64,000 nucleotides of DNA from Sulfurovum xiamenensis (GTDB lineage: Bacteria; Campylobacterota; Campylobacteria; Campylobacterales; Sulfurovaceae), in the NCBI RefSeq assembly GCF_030347995.1, contig NZ_JAQIBC010000010.1:1-64000 (forward strand), in the 5' to 3' direction. This document shows, in pieces, positions 42,774 to 52,321 of this stretch; position 1 is the first letter of the stretch; each line of letters begins with the position of its first letter. The notes below the pieces were generated by a model. The model did no database searches. It was not told the origin of the DNA and saw nothing but the letters and a program-made list of their open reading frames with translations. Position numbers and translations under genes: made by a program.

Positions 42774-43553
42774 CTAAACCTTCAAAACCAACTTCACAGG
42801 ACAGTGGTCACTTCCCATAATATGATCCAGGATATCCGCATCGACGATCCTCTCTTTGAGATCATCTGAAACAAAGAAATAATCGATCCTCCACCCCACG
42901 TTTTTGCCCCTGGCTCCCGCTCTGTAACTCCACCAGCTGTAACGGTCTGTTTCATCGCCTTTTACATGTCTAAAGGTATCGATATAGCCATTGCTGAGGA
43001 GTTTGTCTAGCCATTCCCGTTCCATCGGTAAAAAACCGGAGGTCTTTTCATTGGCTTTAGGTCGGGCGAGGTCGAACTCTTTGTGGGCTGTATTGACATC
43101 ACCGCATACAATAATGGACTTACCTTCATCCCTTAAGGTATTGATATGCTCTAAGAAACGGTCATAAAATGCCATTTTGTACTCCAAACGCTCATCGTCA
43201 CGCTGTCCATTGGGGAAATAGACATTGAAATAGGCGATATCTCCAAAGTGGTATTCATTGATGCGTCCTTCATCCAAGATATCCACATGCGAACAACAAG
43301 ATGCTTCACCCTTGATATCTGTATAGAGTGCTACACCTGACTGTCCTTTATTTGATGATGAGTTGATACTTTGAAATTTGTATTCCCTCTCAAAGATAGT
43401 CTCAGGGATCTGATCTGCTTCTGCTTTGATCTCCTGCAGCCCCAAAAAATCCACATTTTCTTCATCGATCCACTTGAGTGCCTCTTTCTTCTCTACCGCC
43501 CTGATACCGTTCACATTCCAAGATATAAAGGTTAGTGTATTGCGCTCTGACAT
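42774..43553 (-). CDS. xth: exodeoxyribonuclease III (AP endonuclease)
   Basis: Cleaves DNA at abasic sites and trims 3' ends in base excision repair. The 259-residue protein shows ISWNVNGIRA, FLGLQEIKA (catalytic Glu), GQSGVALYT, GDVNTAHKEFDLARPK, WRIDYFFVS and GSDHCPVKL. The start at 43553 follows GGGAGA; an earlier in-frame ATG (43601) gives a non-conserved extension. Confidence 0.96.
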   Translation of the reverse strand: MSERNTLTFISWNVNGIRAVEKKEALKWIDEENVDFLGLQEIKAEADQIPETIFEREYKFQSINSSSNKGQSGVALYTDIKGEASCCSHVDILDEGRINEYHFGDIAYFNVYFPNGQRDDERLEYKMAFYDRFLEHINTLRDEGKSIIVCGDVNTAHKEFDLARPKANEKTSGFLPMEREWLDKLLSNGYIDTFRHVKGDETDRYSWWSYRAGARGKNVGWRIDYFFVSDDLKERIVDADILDHIMGSDHCPVKLVLKV

Positions 43554-43650
43554 TTCATCTCCCTGATACAAATTTAACTGAGTCTCATAAAACTTATTCA
43601 TAATTTTGATAGAATAATACCAAAAGAGACTTCAAAGAAAAAGGGCAGCT

Positions 43651-44217
43651 ATGGCACAAGAGGATAAAGAACGTTGGGATGAAAAATGGCGAAACAAGCC
43701 AATGCCAGATGAACCCATCAAACTTGTCAGTGACTATGCTTCACTGGCTCCAGGACTAGAGGCACTTGACATAGCCTGCGGTATGGGAAGGCATAGCAGA
43801 TATCTTGCTTCCAAAGGATTTGAGGTCGATGCACTTGATATCTCTTCTGTGGCTATAGATCAGCTTCAGAACATCCCTCATATCCATGCAAAAGAAGTGG
43901 ATTTTGATACCTATACCCTCCCCAAAGAGAAATATGACCTTATTATCTGTACCTATTTTCTAGAGCGTAGACTCTTCCCACAGATGATAGATGCTCTTAA
44001 GCCCAACGGTATCATTCTGATGGAAACCTTTTTACATCATCCTGACAATGAGCGTACCACATCCAATCCTGCTTTTCTTCTGAATGAAGGTGAACTAGAA
44101 GCCACTTTTGATGAAACATGTGAACTTTTACAACTACCTGAGTTTTGGGATGAAGACTACCAAGGGTACAGAACGATGAAAACGTCTATGGTCGCTAAAA
44201 AGAAAGCAGCGGTTTGA
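43651..44217 (+). CDS. class I SAM-dependent methyltransferase (TehB-like)
   Basis: The 188-residue protein begins with WDEKWRNKP, then motif I EALDIACGMGRHSRYLA and motif II EVDALDISSVAID, followed by YDLIICTYFLERRLFP. The length and motifs fit the TehB/thiopurine-type small-molecule methyltransferases. The substrate is unknown. Confidence 0.85.
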   Translation: MAQEDKERWDEKWRNKPMPDEPIKLVSDYASLAPGLEALDIACGMGRHSRYLASKGFEVDALDISSVAIDQLQNIPHIHAKEVDFDTYTLPKEKYDLIICTYFLERRLFPQMIDALKPNGIILMETFLHHPDNERTTSNPAFLLNEGELEATFDETCELLQLPEFWDEDYQGYRTMKTSMVAKKKAAV

Positions 44218-44248
44218 GATAAAAACTTTTAGATTAGTCCATTTGAGA

Positions 44249-45160
44249 TCAGTTTACGATACTGACCGGTGTACCTTTACGTACCTTGTTAAAAATGGTT
44301 TTTGATACTTTATAAGGAAGTCTGATACACCCATTGCTTCCAGGATACCGTTTCACATATTTACTTGCATGAAGACCGATACCACCACTTGTAAGCCGCA
44401 TCCAATTCTTAAGTGATGCACCTACATATTTGGCTTTTTTACCTTTATATTTTCTTCTGTCACCTTTGTAGACCAACTTCTTGCCCCGATACATTTTACC
44501 AAAGATAGTAGAACGCTTATCTGCTATCTTCTCCTTGATACAAAATGTCCCTTTGGGTGTACTTTGATTTCGGATGATCCCAGTATTAGGTTCAAGCTTT
44601 CTTTTGGCCCCAGTCGTACAAGGTGCACAAAGTGCTACTTTATCATCGACATAAAGCCTTATTCTTTGCTCTGAGATATCTACTTTTAATTTTGTATTTC
44701 TTCCATTTGCTTTACTGAGCAGTTTTTTATCTTCATAGATACTGTAACTTTTTCTCAAGTTTGTGTGTTTTCTAAAGTCAGCATAGTTGTTATACTTCAT
44801 CAATTTTACATGTTTGACTTGTTTATCTTTAGGGAATTTGATATTTTTAGAAATTTTATCAAGTTTGGATTTGGTTTCTTTTCCTACCCAGCCATCTGTA
44901 TGAGTCAGCCCATAATACGTTTGAAAAGCGATAACCGCTTCTTTTGTCTTCTCTCCCCATCTACCGTCAACCTTGAGTTTCGCATTGATGTGTTTATCTC
45001 TATTCAGTGCAATTTGAAGATTCCGTACAGTGTTAAAATCATTTGTACATTGTATGGTTTGGGTACCGTCACACATATCATCATGTGTTTTAAAATAATT
45101 CTTGGCGTTTGCCATGGAAATAAGCGTAAAAAGGGTCAAGAGGATCTTTATGAAGGGCAA
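44249..45160 (-). CDS. L,D-transpeptidase with peptidoglycan-binding domain
   Basis: The 303-residue protein has a signal peptide (MPFIKILLTLFTLISMANA) and a PG_binding_1 domain (about 45-100, KVDGRWGEKTKEAVIAFQTY). A YkuD L,D-transpeptidase domain follows with the catalytic IGLHAS...GSNGCIRLP. It cross-links or anchors proteins to peptidoglycan in the periplasm. A TTG start with GGAGA 7 bases upstream is used; there is no ATG that keeps the signal peptide. Confidence 0.9.
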   Translation of the reverse strand: MPFIKILLTLFTLISMANAKNYFKTHDDMCDGTQTIQCTNDFNTVRNLQIALNRDKHINAKLKVDGRWGEKTKEAVIAFQTYYGLTHTDGWVGKETKSKLDKISKNIKFPKDKQVKHVKLMKYNNYADFRKHTNLRKSYSIYEDKKLLSKANGRNTKLKVDISEQRIRLYVDDKVALCAPCTTGAKRKLEPNTGIIRNQSTPKGTFCIKEKIADKRSTIFGKMYRGKKLVYKGDRRKYKGKKAKYVGASLKNWMRLTSGGIGLHASKYVKRYPGSNGCIRLPYKVSKTIFNKVRKGTPVSIVN

Positions 45161-45240
45161 AATGGTATCTCCGGAAAATTATGATAGTAATTATTATACT
45201 GTTTTTCCATTAAGCCATTCTAACCTGAGTTTGAGAGATC

Positions 45241-45945
45241 TCAGATCAAAAATGATGTTACCACTCCTATAAGGCCACCGAAAACACCGCCCCACACCAC
45301 AAGCCATCCTAAATGTTCCTTGATCAGATCTTGTACCAGTTCTTTCACCATTTTTGGTGTCAGTTCATCCAATCTTTTTGTGATCAATGTTTCTACTGAA
45401 TCGATCATATCTTCACTCAAGGTTGAGCTTTGTATATGATGGTCAAGTTGTGCCTTAAAAGCAGAAGAAGAAACGATGGCACTTACAGCACTCTTGAGCT
45501 TGCGTGAAAAAGGATCACGTAAACCTTCTAATGCTGCTTCACCACCGAACATTGCGATAGCGCCACCGAATTTCGACTCCATCACCGTTTTAGAGAGTGC
45601 ATCAAAAGCAGGAGAAAAGTCTGCACCTTCGACCAAAGGAGTCAGATCTATATTCTCTTCTTCTTTTGCAAAAAAATCTCCCAGCTGCTCTTTACTAAAG
45701 AACTGTTTCATCATCATCTCACGGATAGACGCTTTGAAAGCCGTAAAGTTTTTTTCTATCACCCCGGAGCCATATAGTAATGGTACCTTTTCAAATAACA
45801 TATGAATAGCAAGTTGATTAGTAATGGCTCCTGAGAGTGCAAATAATCCTGTAAACAGGAGCATCTCATAATAGACAGATGGCACCAGAAAAGCTATCCC
45901 TATAAGAAGGAGAGAAAAGAGATCGGTGATGAGGGTTTTTGACAT
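45241..45945 (-). CDS. DUF445 family membrane protein
   Basis: The 234-residue protein has two N-terminal membrane segments (LFSLLLIGIAFLVPS and the next), the DUF445 sequence GALTNQLAIHMLFEKVPLLY (here GAITNQ), a helical middle, and a C-terminal membrane helix (LVVWGGVFGGLIGVV). The start at 45945 follows GAGGAAA. Function is unknown in the family. Confidence 0.85.
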   Translation of the reverse strand: MSKTLITDLFSLLLIGIAFLVPSVYYEMLLFTGLFALSGAITNQLAIHMLFEKVPLLYGSGVIEKNFTAFKASIREMMMKQFFSKEQLGDFFAKEEENIDLTPLVEGADFSPAFDALSKTVMESKFGGAIAMFGGEAALEGLRDPFSRKLKSAVSAIVSSSAFKAQLDHHIQSSTLSEDMIDSVETLITKRLDELTPKMVKELVQDLIKEHLGWLVVWGGVFGGLIGVVTSFLI

Positions 45946-46039
45946 TGGATTTCCTCTTTGCATTTTTTGCGTAATATAGCAAAATCTGAATTATAGTACG
46001 CCATCAACTCAATATACCAACATTAAAAAGAGGATATAA

Positions 46040-47224
46040 TTGATTTTAACGATAAATTACCTAATAAAGCTTTCCATGTCTAAAACTATAAATAAGAAGA
46101 TTCAGATCTCTCTACTCTTGATCGCAACGATGGGTGTGATGTCCGGCATCACTGTTGTCTCTTCTCTTCCCCTCATTAGTCAAACATTCAGTGATCTTCC
46201 TCATATCGAATTTCTTTCAAAACTGATGTTGACCATTCCTTCCATCATCATTGCACTTTTTGCTCCAATAGCCGGGATCATTGTAGATAAATTTGGCAGA
46301 TTAAAACCACTCTATACAGGGATCATCCTCTTTGTACTGGGTGGAAGTTCGGGATTTTATCTTGAGAACTTCTATGCCATTCTTGCCGGTCGGGCGGTTC
46401 TAGGTATAGCTGTTGCACTGCTTATGACCAGTTCTACCGCACTCATAGGTGATTATCTGGATGAAATGGCACGGCATAAATTTATGTCTGTTCAGGGGAT
46501 GGCCGTAGCACTAGGAGGGATCCTGTTTATTACAGCCGGAGGTCTACTTGCGCAACTTCATTGGTCCTACCCTTTTGCTATCTACATCTTACCCCTCTTC
46601 TTTCTACCTCTGCTGCTTACCGCTCTCCATGAGCCTGAGAAACATACACATGTTGAAAGTGATATGGAGCTAGAGGCCAAACTCTGGCCTATATATCTCA
46701 CTGCTTTTTTTGCCATGGTACTTTTTTATATGCTGCCTACCCAACTGCCTTATCTCATTATAGAGACTTTACATGGCAAACCAAGTACTATAGGATTGGT
46801 CATTGCTACAGCGATGATCTTCAATGCTCTTACCTCGAGACAGTATGCCAAACTGAAAGCGAGGTTCTCTTATGTCCATATCTATATTATGACATTTATT
46901 TTTTTTGGCACAGGCCTCTTCATCATTTCTCAAGCCCACACTATTGCACAACTTTTTTATAGTACAGCGTTCATTGGTATAGGATTTGGCCTGATCCTTG
47001 TCAATACCAACTCATGGTTTCTTGCGAAAGTACCTGCTCAGAAAAGAGGGAAAGCTTCAGGCGTACTTGCATCAAGCTTCTTTCTAGGACAGTTTTCTTC
47101 TCCGCTTCTCTTACAGCCTATTGTACACATCTATGGGATTCAAGGTCTTTTTTTGATCGTATCAGGTATTGCGTTAACGACAGCATTGATACTGTTTTTA
47201 AAAGACAAGTTCTCTAAAAGATGA
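46040..47224 (+). CDS. major facilitator superfamily transporter
   Basis: The 394-residue protein has 12 membrane segments and the MFS loop motif GIIVDKFGRLKPLYTG between helices 2 and 3. PAQKRGKASGVLASSFFLGQ in the second half resembles drug/sugar efflux carriers. AGAGGA lies 5 bases before the TTG at 46040, which I keep; an ATG at 46076 is an alternative and would remove a short tail. The substrate is unknown. Confidence 0.88.
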   Translation: MILTINYLIKLSMSKTINKKIQISLLLIATMGVMSGITVVSSLPLISQTFSDLPHIEFLSKLMLTIPSIIIALFAPIAGIIVDKFGRLKPLYTGIILFVLGGSSGFYLENFYAILAGRAVLGIAVALLMTSSTALIGDYLDEMARHKFMSVQGMAVALGGILFITAGGLLAQLHWSYPFAIYILPLFFLPLLLTALHEPEKHTHVESDMELEAKLWPIYLTAFFAMVLFYMLPTQLPYLIIETLHGKPSTIGLVIATAMIFNALTSRQYAKLKARFSYVHIYIMTFIFFGTGLFIISQAHTIAQLFYSTAFIGIGFGLILVNTNSWFLAKVPAQKRGKASGVLASSFFLGQFSSPLLLQPIVHIYGIQGLFLIVSGIALTTALILFLKDKFSKR

Positions 47225-47228
47225 AGGT

Positions 47229-47849
47229 TTAACGTAGTAGTAAGGCATGCAGTTCATCGACACTGCGCACAGCATCGGTATGGTCTGTAAAACCCCAGTC
47301 CACCATAATATAGTCTATCTCTGCCCTTTGGCTTGCCAACGCATCACGTGGACCGTCACCAATAAAAAGTGCCTGATGGCTGCTATGACCTAGTTGATCC
47401 AGTATTTTGTGAAGCATGTCCGGGTGTGGTTTTCCTTGCGGGACATCATCATAACAGGCGATTGCATCAAAATGCTCATAGACCTCTAGGTGGGTCAGTG
47501 ATTCTATGGTTGAACCCCTGTAAGCATTGGTCGCTACAGCAAGATCGTGTCCTTTGCCTTTCAGCGTATCAAGCAGCTCTTTGATACCCTCATAGAGTAC
47601 CAATTCGCTTGCATGGTTTTTCGTATAGTACTCCGAAAACCATTTTTCATGGTCCCGGTCAAAGGCTTTTGCATGGTAAAAGGTTTGTGCAGGATTGATC
47701 GTATGGTCATTGACCAATCTTAAAATATACTCTTGTGCCATGGGTTCAAAACCCAGGTTTTTTCGAACATAATTGATCGCATTGGCTATGGTCAATGAAG
47801 AGTTGACCAAGGTGCCATCCATATCAAAAATGATCAGTTTTTTATCCAC
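47229..47849 (-). CDS. HAD-family phosphatase (phosphoglycolate phosphatase-like)
   Basis: The 206-residue protein has the HAD motifs: IFDMDGTLVNS (nucleophile Asp), VATNAYRG in the position of motif II, KPHPDML (Lys) and FIGDGPRDALASQ. A helical cap (about 15-80) marks subclass I. The GTG start shares its first base with the stop of the upstream gene. Substrate may be phosphoglycolate or a related phosphate. Confidence 0.88.
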   Translation of the reverse strand: MDKKLIIFDMDGTLVNSSLTIANAINYVRKNLGFEPMAQEYILRLVNDHTINPAQTFYHAKAFDRDHEKWFSEYYTKNHASELVLYEGIKELLDTLKGKGHDLAVATNAYRGSTIESLTHLEVYEHFDAIACYDDVPQGKPHPDMLHKILDQLGHSSHQALFIGDGPRDALASQRAEIDYIMVDWGFTDHTDAVRSVDELHALLLR

Positions 47850-48772
47850 TAGTTCATCTTTTCCGTATCTTTAAGTCTTGGCTGTATGAACTTCACATAG
47901 ACAGAAAGGCTCACTAGAAGTAATGCAACACCGGAAATGAGATAGACCGCATACACAAGCTGGGCCGGATCTGTGAGTGCAAACTTAAATACCAGCATCA
48001 AGGCTTCAATGGACAGTGCAATGATAATGGAGCCTAAAAAACGAATCATTGTCTGATGTCCCTCGCCGGTGGCCCCTTTTTTCTCCTTACCCAAAACTTC
48101 TTCCTCAAATATTGCTTTGACCAGATCGAAAATAGCCAAAGAGAGGGTCAAAAGGATCGTGGCTTTAAACATCTCATTAATATCAATCGCAGTAAAATCA
48201 ACACCAAAATGCAAGAATGCTGTCACACCTTTGACAAAGAGTAACAGTGATACACCTGCCAGTGCTAAAGAGAATGCAGTATAGGCAATTTTACTTAATT
48301 TTCCAGAATATGAGTCGATAGAGCTTGGATGCACCATCCGTAAAATATTTGCCAAAGAGATATCTACGCAAATAATACTGATCAAATTATCATTTTCATC
48401 TACGATTGGAAATGATGCAGTGACAACCATCGTATTACTTAAATTCGACGGGTATGGTTCTGTTAAGGTACAACGATGTTCTCTTTGCGTTTTATAGTAA
48501 TAAGCCCTATCACTTCTATCCTCACCTTTACCAATCCCCTGAAGCTTTTTATCCTTAGAGATATTTTCAGTGATCTGTATACCTTTACCATCCAGTGCAT
48601 AAATCGCCTCTGCAGTAGGGATACTCTCATGAAGCGGTTCTAACTTTGCAAGTACTGTAGAAATATCACCATTGATAATCGTTTGAGAAATATGTCTTCC
48701 TATGATATAACAAAGGTATGCTCTTGCTTTCGCACGGACCTGTGCATACTCTTCTATCTCTTTAATTTTCAT
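47849..48772 (-). CDS. membrane protein with PDC-type sensor domain
   Basis: The N-terminal half (about 30-150) is a single PDC/dCache-like sensor, with AIYALDGKGIQITENIS, RAYYYKTQREHRCTLTEPYP and TASFPIVDENDNLISIICVD. Four or so membrane segments follow and a short cytosolic tail, with no kinase, methyl-accepting or GGDEF output. The N-terminus lacks a signal anchor, so the sensor could be cytosolic. Similar proteins occur in Campylobacterota. It is coupled to the HAD gene. Confidence 0.7.
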   Translation of the reverse strand: MKIKEIEEYAQVRAKARAYLCYIIGRHISQTIINGDISTVLAKLEPLHESIPTAEAIYALDGKGIQITENISKDKKLQGIGKGEDRSDRAYYYKTQREHRCTLTEPYPSNLSNTMVVTASFPIVDENDNLISIICVDISLANILRMVHPSSIDSYSGKLSKIAYTAFSLALAGVSLLLFVKGVTAFLHFGVDFTAIDINEMFKATILLTLSLAIFDLVKAIFEEEVLGKEKKGATGEGHQTMIRFLGSIIIALSIEALMLVFKFALTDPAQLVYAVYLISGVALLLVSLSVYVKFIQPRLKDTEKMN

Positions 48773-48798
48773 ACTTTCTCCCCTTTATTTGTAATCTT

Positions 48799-49614
48799 CT
48801 ATAATACTTTACCTAAAATATCAGTAAATTTTACTTTTTGATTGATCGCTACTTCCGGGAATATACTCCCTTTTTCTGAAAAGGTCAAGATCGTCGAGCC
48901 CATCTCAAACCAGCCATAGAATTCTCCTCTCTCGACCCAAAAATCTTCATATTCATAATGCACCGGTTCTCTTATCTCTGAGTTAGTTCTCACTTTTTCC
49001 TCAAAAGTTACGACCATTTGACCTACATTGAGTGCAGCCACAAGTACCAGTACCTGTGTTCTTCCCTTCTCATCTTCACACTCTATGATCACTCTTTCAT
49101 TTTCAATGAAGAGGTCCACTTTATGACGGAGTAACGGGAAATTCACAGGATAGTGTTTACCCGGGATATGTGTCAATGATTTTACCTTGAGTCTCATCGG
49201 CATATGATAGCGATGGTAATCTTTGGGAGAGAGATAAAAATTGATGAACTCTCCTCCTTCTACTTTACTGACCGCATCCTGATGGTAGGTACCAAAAAGC
49301 TTTTCAATAGAGTAACTCATTCCTTTGATCTGATAGGCTTTACCATCTTTGATCATCCCTGCATCCGTAATGAGTGCATCCACACCGGATATCAGAGCAT
49401 CTTTATCTTCAGGCAAGGCTCTAGGAGTTTCAAAAGCCCTTGTAAAGAGTTTGTTCAGTGTCGGGTATGCACTAGGCTCTTTGAACTCACTCATATCAAG
49501 TCCCATAAGTTTTACATATCCATTGTTAATAAAGTGTTGTATCGGTGAGGGAAATGCTTTAGAAGCGAACTTTCCAAATGCACTGGAGATGATCGAAGTA
49601 AAGTGTTTGGCCAT
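48799..49614 (-). CDS. psd: phosphatidylserine decarboxylase
   Basis: Makes phosphatidylethanolamine at the inner membrane. The 271-residue proenzyme has ALISGVDALITDAG, the catalytic SPKDYHRYHMP, and WFEMGSTILTFSEKG, where cleavage before the Ser of GST generates the pyruvoyl group. The start at 49614 follows AGGACACACC; a longer frame from 49665 adds an unconserved N-terminus. Confidence 0.95.
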   Translation of the reverse strand: MAKHFTSIISSAFGKFASKAFPSPIQHFINNGYVKLMGLDMSEFKEPSAYPTLNKLFTRAFETPRALPEDKDALISGVDALITDAGMIKDGKAYQIKGMSYSIEKLFGTYHQDAVSKVEGGEFINFYLSPKDYHRYHMPMRLKVKSLTHIPGKHYPVNFPLLRHKVDLFIENERVIIECEDEKGRTQVLVLVAALNVGQMVVTFEEKVRTNSEIREPVHYEYEDFWVERGEFYGWFEMGSTILTFSEKGSIFPEVAINQKVKFTDILGKVL

Positions 49615-49727
49615 GGTGTGTCCTGTAATTGAAGCTATAATATGCAGTATTATACCATTTGTCATTTAGGGTTGGGGTTGTTAGATAAAATACGATACTA
49701 TCTATCTACATCATTCAAGGATAAAGC

Positions 49728-50468
49728 ATGGCAATATACGTACTTTTCGATACAGAAACCACAGGAAATCAAGAACCTGACCGCATTATACAGGTAGGTG
49801 CAATGATCGTACACAGTAAAGATGAGATCGAAGTGTTGGATGAACTGTGCCAGGCGCCTGTACCCATCACTGTAGAAGCGATGGAAGTACATAACATCAC
49901 ACCGGAGCTCATCAAAGACAAAGGACTTTACGATGAAACCGATTTTGCACTCAAATTACAGCAGTTCAACCAAAAAGAGAATTATCTTATCGCACATAAT
50001 ATTGCTTTTGATCTGGGTATGCTGGAAAAAGAAGGGTTTAAAAACCACTACACCCTGATAGACACACTCCGATGTGCCAAGCACCTGCTTCCTGACAGTC
50101 CCAATCACAGACTGCAGTATCTGCGCTACGCACTTGAACTCTATCAGATCGAAGAGGCAGAAGCGCAAAAACTTGGTATCACTATCAAAGCACATGATGC
50201 GATAGGTGATGTACTTGTCATGAAATTGCTGCTTTCAAAACTGGTACGTCTAACACAAGAGAAATTTGCAGGTATAAACCCCATGCAAAAACTGGCTAAA
50301 CTCACCCAAACCCCTGTGATGATGAAAACCTTCAAGTTCGGGAAATACAAAGACAGAGAGATCGCTGAAGTCGTAAATGAAGACAGAGGCTATATTACAT
50401 GGATGAGAGCGAATCTGGATCTGGATGAAGATATGACCTTTACTTTAGATTATTATTTGGCTTCATAG
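49728..50468 (+). CDS. DnaQ-like 3'-5' exonuclease with DUF3820-like tail
   Basis: The 246-residue protein has a DEDDh exonuclease domain: FDTETTGNQEPDRIIQVGA, AHNIAFDLGML and KAHDAIGDVLVM. The C-terminal 50 residues (MMKTFKFGKYKDREIAEV, RGYITWM) match the quorum-type DUF3820/exonuclease-X tail used to bind DNA. It resembles exonuclease X or the exonuclease of the T-subunit type; the substrate is not certain. AAGGATAA precedes the ATG. Confidence 0.9.
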   Translation: MAIYVLFDTETTGNQEPDRIIQVGAMIVHSKDEIEVLDELCQAPVPITVEAMEVHNITPELIKDKGLYDETDFALKLQQFNQKENYLIAHNIAFDLGMLEKEGFKNHYTLIDTLRCAKHLLPDSPNHRLQYLRYALELYQIEEAEAQKLGITIKAHDAIGDVLVMKLLLSKLVRLTQEKFAGINPMQKLAKLTQTPVMMKTFKFGKYKDREIAEVVNEDRGYITWMRANLDLDEDMTFTLDYYLAS

Positions 50469-50501
50469 GGTACGAGATTGTAGGGTTTTATCTTTCTGCA
50501 C

Positions 50502-52205
50502 TCACACTCTGATAAATTTATCTAATGCTTTCACCCTATTTCTACCGCTCTCTTTGACATGGTAAAGGGCTTTATCAGCCCTTTTTACAATAGTCTCTAT
50601 GCTTCTTTCAATATGATTATATTGGCTGATACCAAAACTGGCTGTAATGTAGAACTTCTCATCCTTCTCAATAAACTTTTTAGTTGCTACTCTTTTTCTG
50701 ATACGTTCAGCAAGGAACAAGGCTTGTTTCTCATTGGTTTCAGGCAATAAAACCAAAAACTCATCACCGCCCATTCTAAAAGCATAATCATATTCCCTGA
50801 TCACACCTTTTACGATATTTGCTACTACTTTCAATACATTGTCTCCTGCGTCATGTCCATACGTATCATTGATCTCTTTAAAATGATCGATATCAAACAT
50901 AATGATCGATAGACATCTATTGTGCCGTAAGAGACGGTTAAACTCTTTATGTGAGATCTCATAATAGGCTCTACGGTTATAGAGTCCTGTTAAGATATCT
51001 GTTTTTGCCTCTTTTTCAGCGATGAGCCTTTTCTCCTGTGTCATTTTCATACGATCAGCCAGTGCCATAGAGAGCAGAATCACATCGATATACATACCAA
51101 TGTCATTGGCCTTATAGGTCAGATAGGTATACGGAATATAAGACATGACCGTCAGCGCAGTAATAAAAGCACCGATCAGACCACTGGCAGTTCCAAGAAG
51201 AAAAAATCGAGCTGAATGATTACCCGTGAGTAGACTATACAGTGCGATACCAAAGAGATAGACACTGATCAACAGTATGGATATGATAGCAAGCATCACA
51301 TGATAATGATAGCCACCGATCATAGCTGAGAGCACTGCAACCCCGACAATACCAAAGATCAGAATCGTTGTGATGATGTACAAGGTATGATGGTATTTCA
51401 CAAAGTTTAAAAATGATCTTGCAAAAAGCAGTGCAGCCACCACATAAAAGTAGATAGAGGTGGACTGTGCCCAATTTTGCACAGTAGGCCAATGAGGGAA
51501 GAGGTACATAAAAGTATAGCCGTTATAAGAAGCATTCATCGCAAAAAAGGCAACCAGGAAGAGTACATAATAAGCATAATAACGGGCTTTCACACCAAAA
51601 TAGAGAAAAAGATTATAGAAGAGCATGGCAACAATACCACCATACACCAAACCGATATACATCGACGCATCAACCTGTTCGGCTAAAAATGCTGCTTTAT
51701 CCATGACAGACAACGCAACAATAAAAGGATCTCTTGTTTTCACTTGAACATACACGGTAGAAATACCCGGTTCAAACAGTGGTTCAAAATTGATAAGATA
51801 GTGATCGAGTGCTCTTTTTGAATAAGGATAGGTATTCCCGCCCTGATAGGTCTTGACTTCTCCTTTTGGAGATATGACAGTGAAGGTCACGGAGTCAAGC
51901 CAGGCCGGTTCAAAGATGATCAGTCTGGATAGTGGTGTCTCTTCTTTATTGATCACTTTGAACTGATACCAAAATGCTGAATTTGTAAAGGGATGGCTTG
52001 CTACGGGTCTGTTGAGTGGTATAAAATCTTTGGAAGGAAGATGGCGTATCTCGGATAATGTCATCTTCGCAGTCGTATCCTCATACTCAAGCATCGATTC
52101 ACCGATTTCATAGTGTGAGTCTGAAAGGTCAAGTACCTTTAACTGTACATCTCCATAGAGAAGGGAAAGATAAGAAAAAAGTACTAAAAAAAATTTTTTT
52201 TGCAT
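50502..52205 (-). CDS. 7TMR-DISM sensor with GGDEF (diguanylate cyclase) domain
   Basis: The 567-residue protein has a signal peptide (MQKKFFLVLFSYLSLLYG), a periplasmic DISMED2-type beta domain (about 30-165) and seven membrane segments (about 175-390). The cytosolic GGDEF domain (about 405-560) has DILTGLYNRRAY, FDIDHFKEINDTYGHDAGD and RMGGDEFLVLLPE intact. It should make cyclic-di-GMP in response to an extracellular ligand. No inhibitory RxxD is obvious upstream of GGDEF. Confidence 0.92.
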   Translation of the reverse strand: MQKKFFLVLFSYLSLLYGDVQLKVLDLSDSHYEIGESMLEYEDTTAKMTLSEIRHLPSKDFIPLNRPVASHPFTNSAFWYQFKVINKEETPLSRLIIFEPAWLDSVTFTVISPKGEVKTYQGGNTYPYSKRALDHYLINFEPLFEPGISTVYVQVKTRDPFIVALSVMDKAAFLAEQVDASMYIGLVYGGIVAMLFYNLFLYFGVKARYYAYYVLFLVAFFAMNASYNGYTFMYLFPHWPTVQNWAQSTSIYFYVVAALLFARSFLNFVKYHHTLYIITTILIFGIVGVAVLSAMIGGYHYHVMLAIISILLISVYLFGIALYSLLTGNHSARFFLLGTASGLIGAFITALTVMSYIPYTYLTYKANDIGMYIDVILLSMALADRMKMTQEKRLIAEKEAKTDILTGLYNRRAYYEISHKEFNRLLRHNRCLSIIMFDIDHFKEINDTYGHDAGDNVLKVVANIVKGVIREYDYAFRMGGDEFLVLLPETNEKQALFLAERIRKRVATKKFIEKDEKFYITASFGISQYNHIERSIETIVKRADKALYHVKESGRNRVKALDKFIRV

Positions 52206-52321
52206 CTTTTATCCTTGATATTGATAAGACACACTCTTTTGTACTCGTTTTAATTCAAATTTTGGGTTACTATAATAACATAAAATAATTAACAAGCATT
52301 ATTTTTATCACATTATAGCAC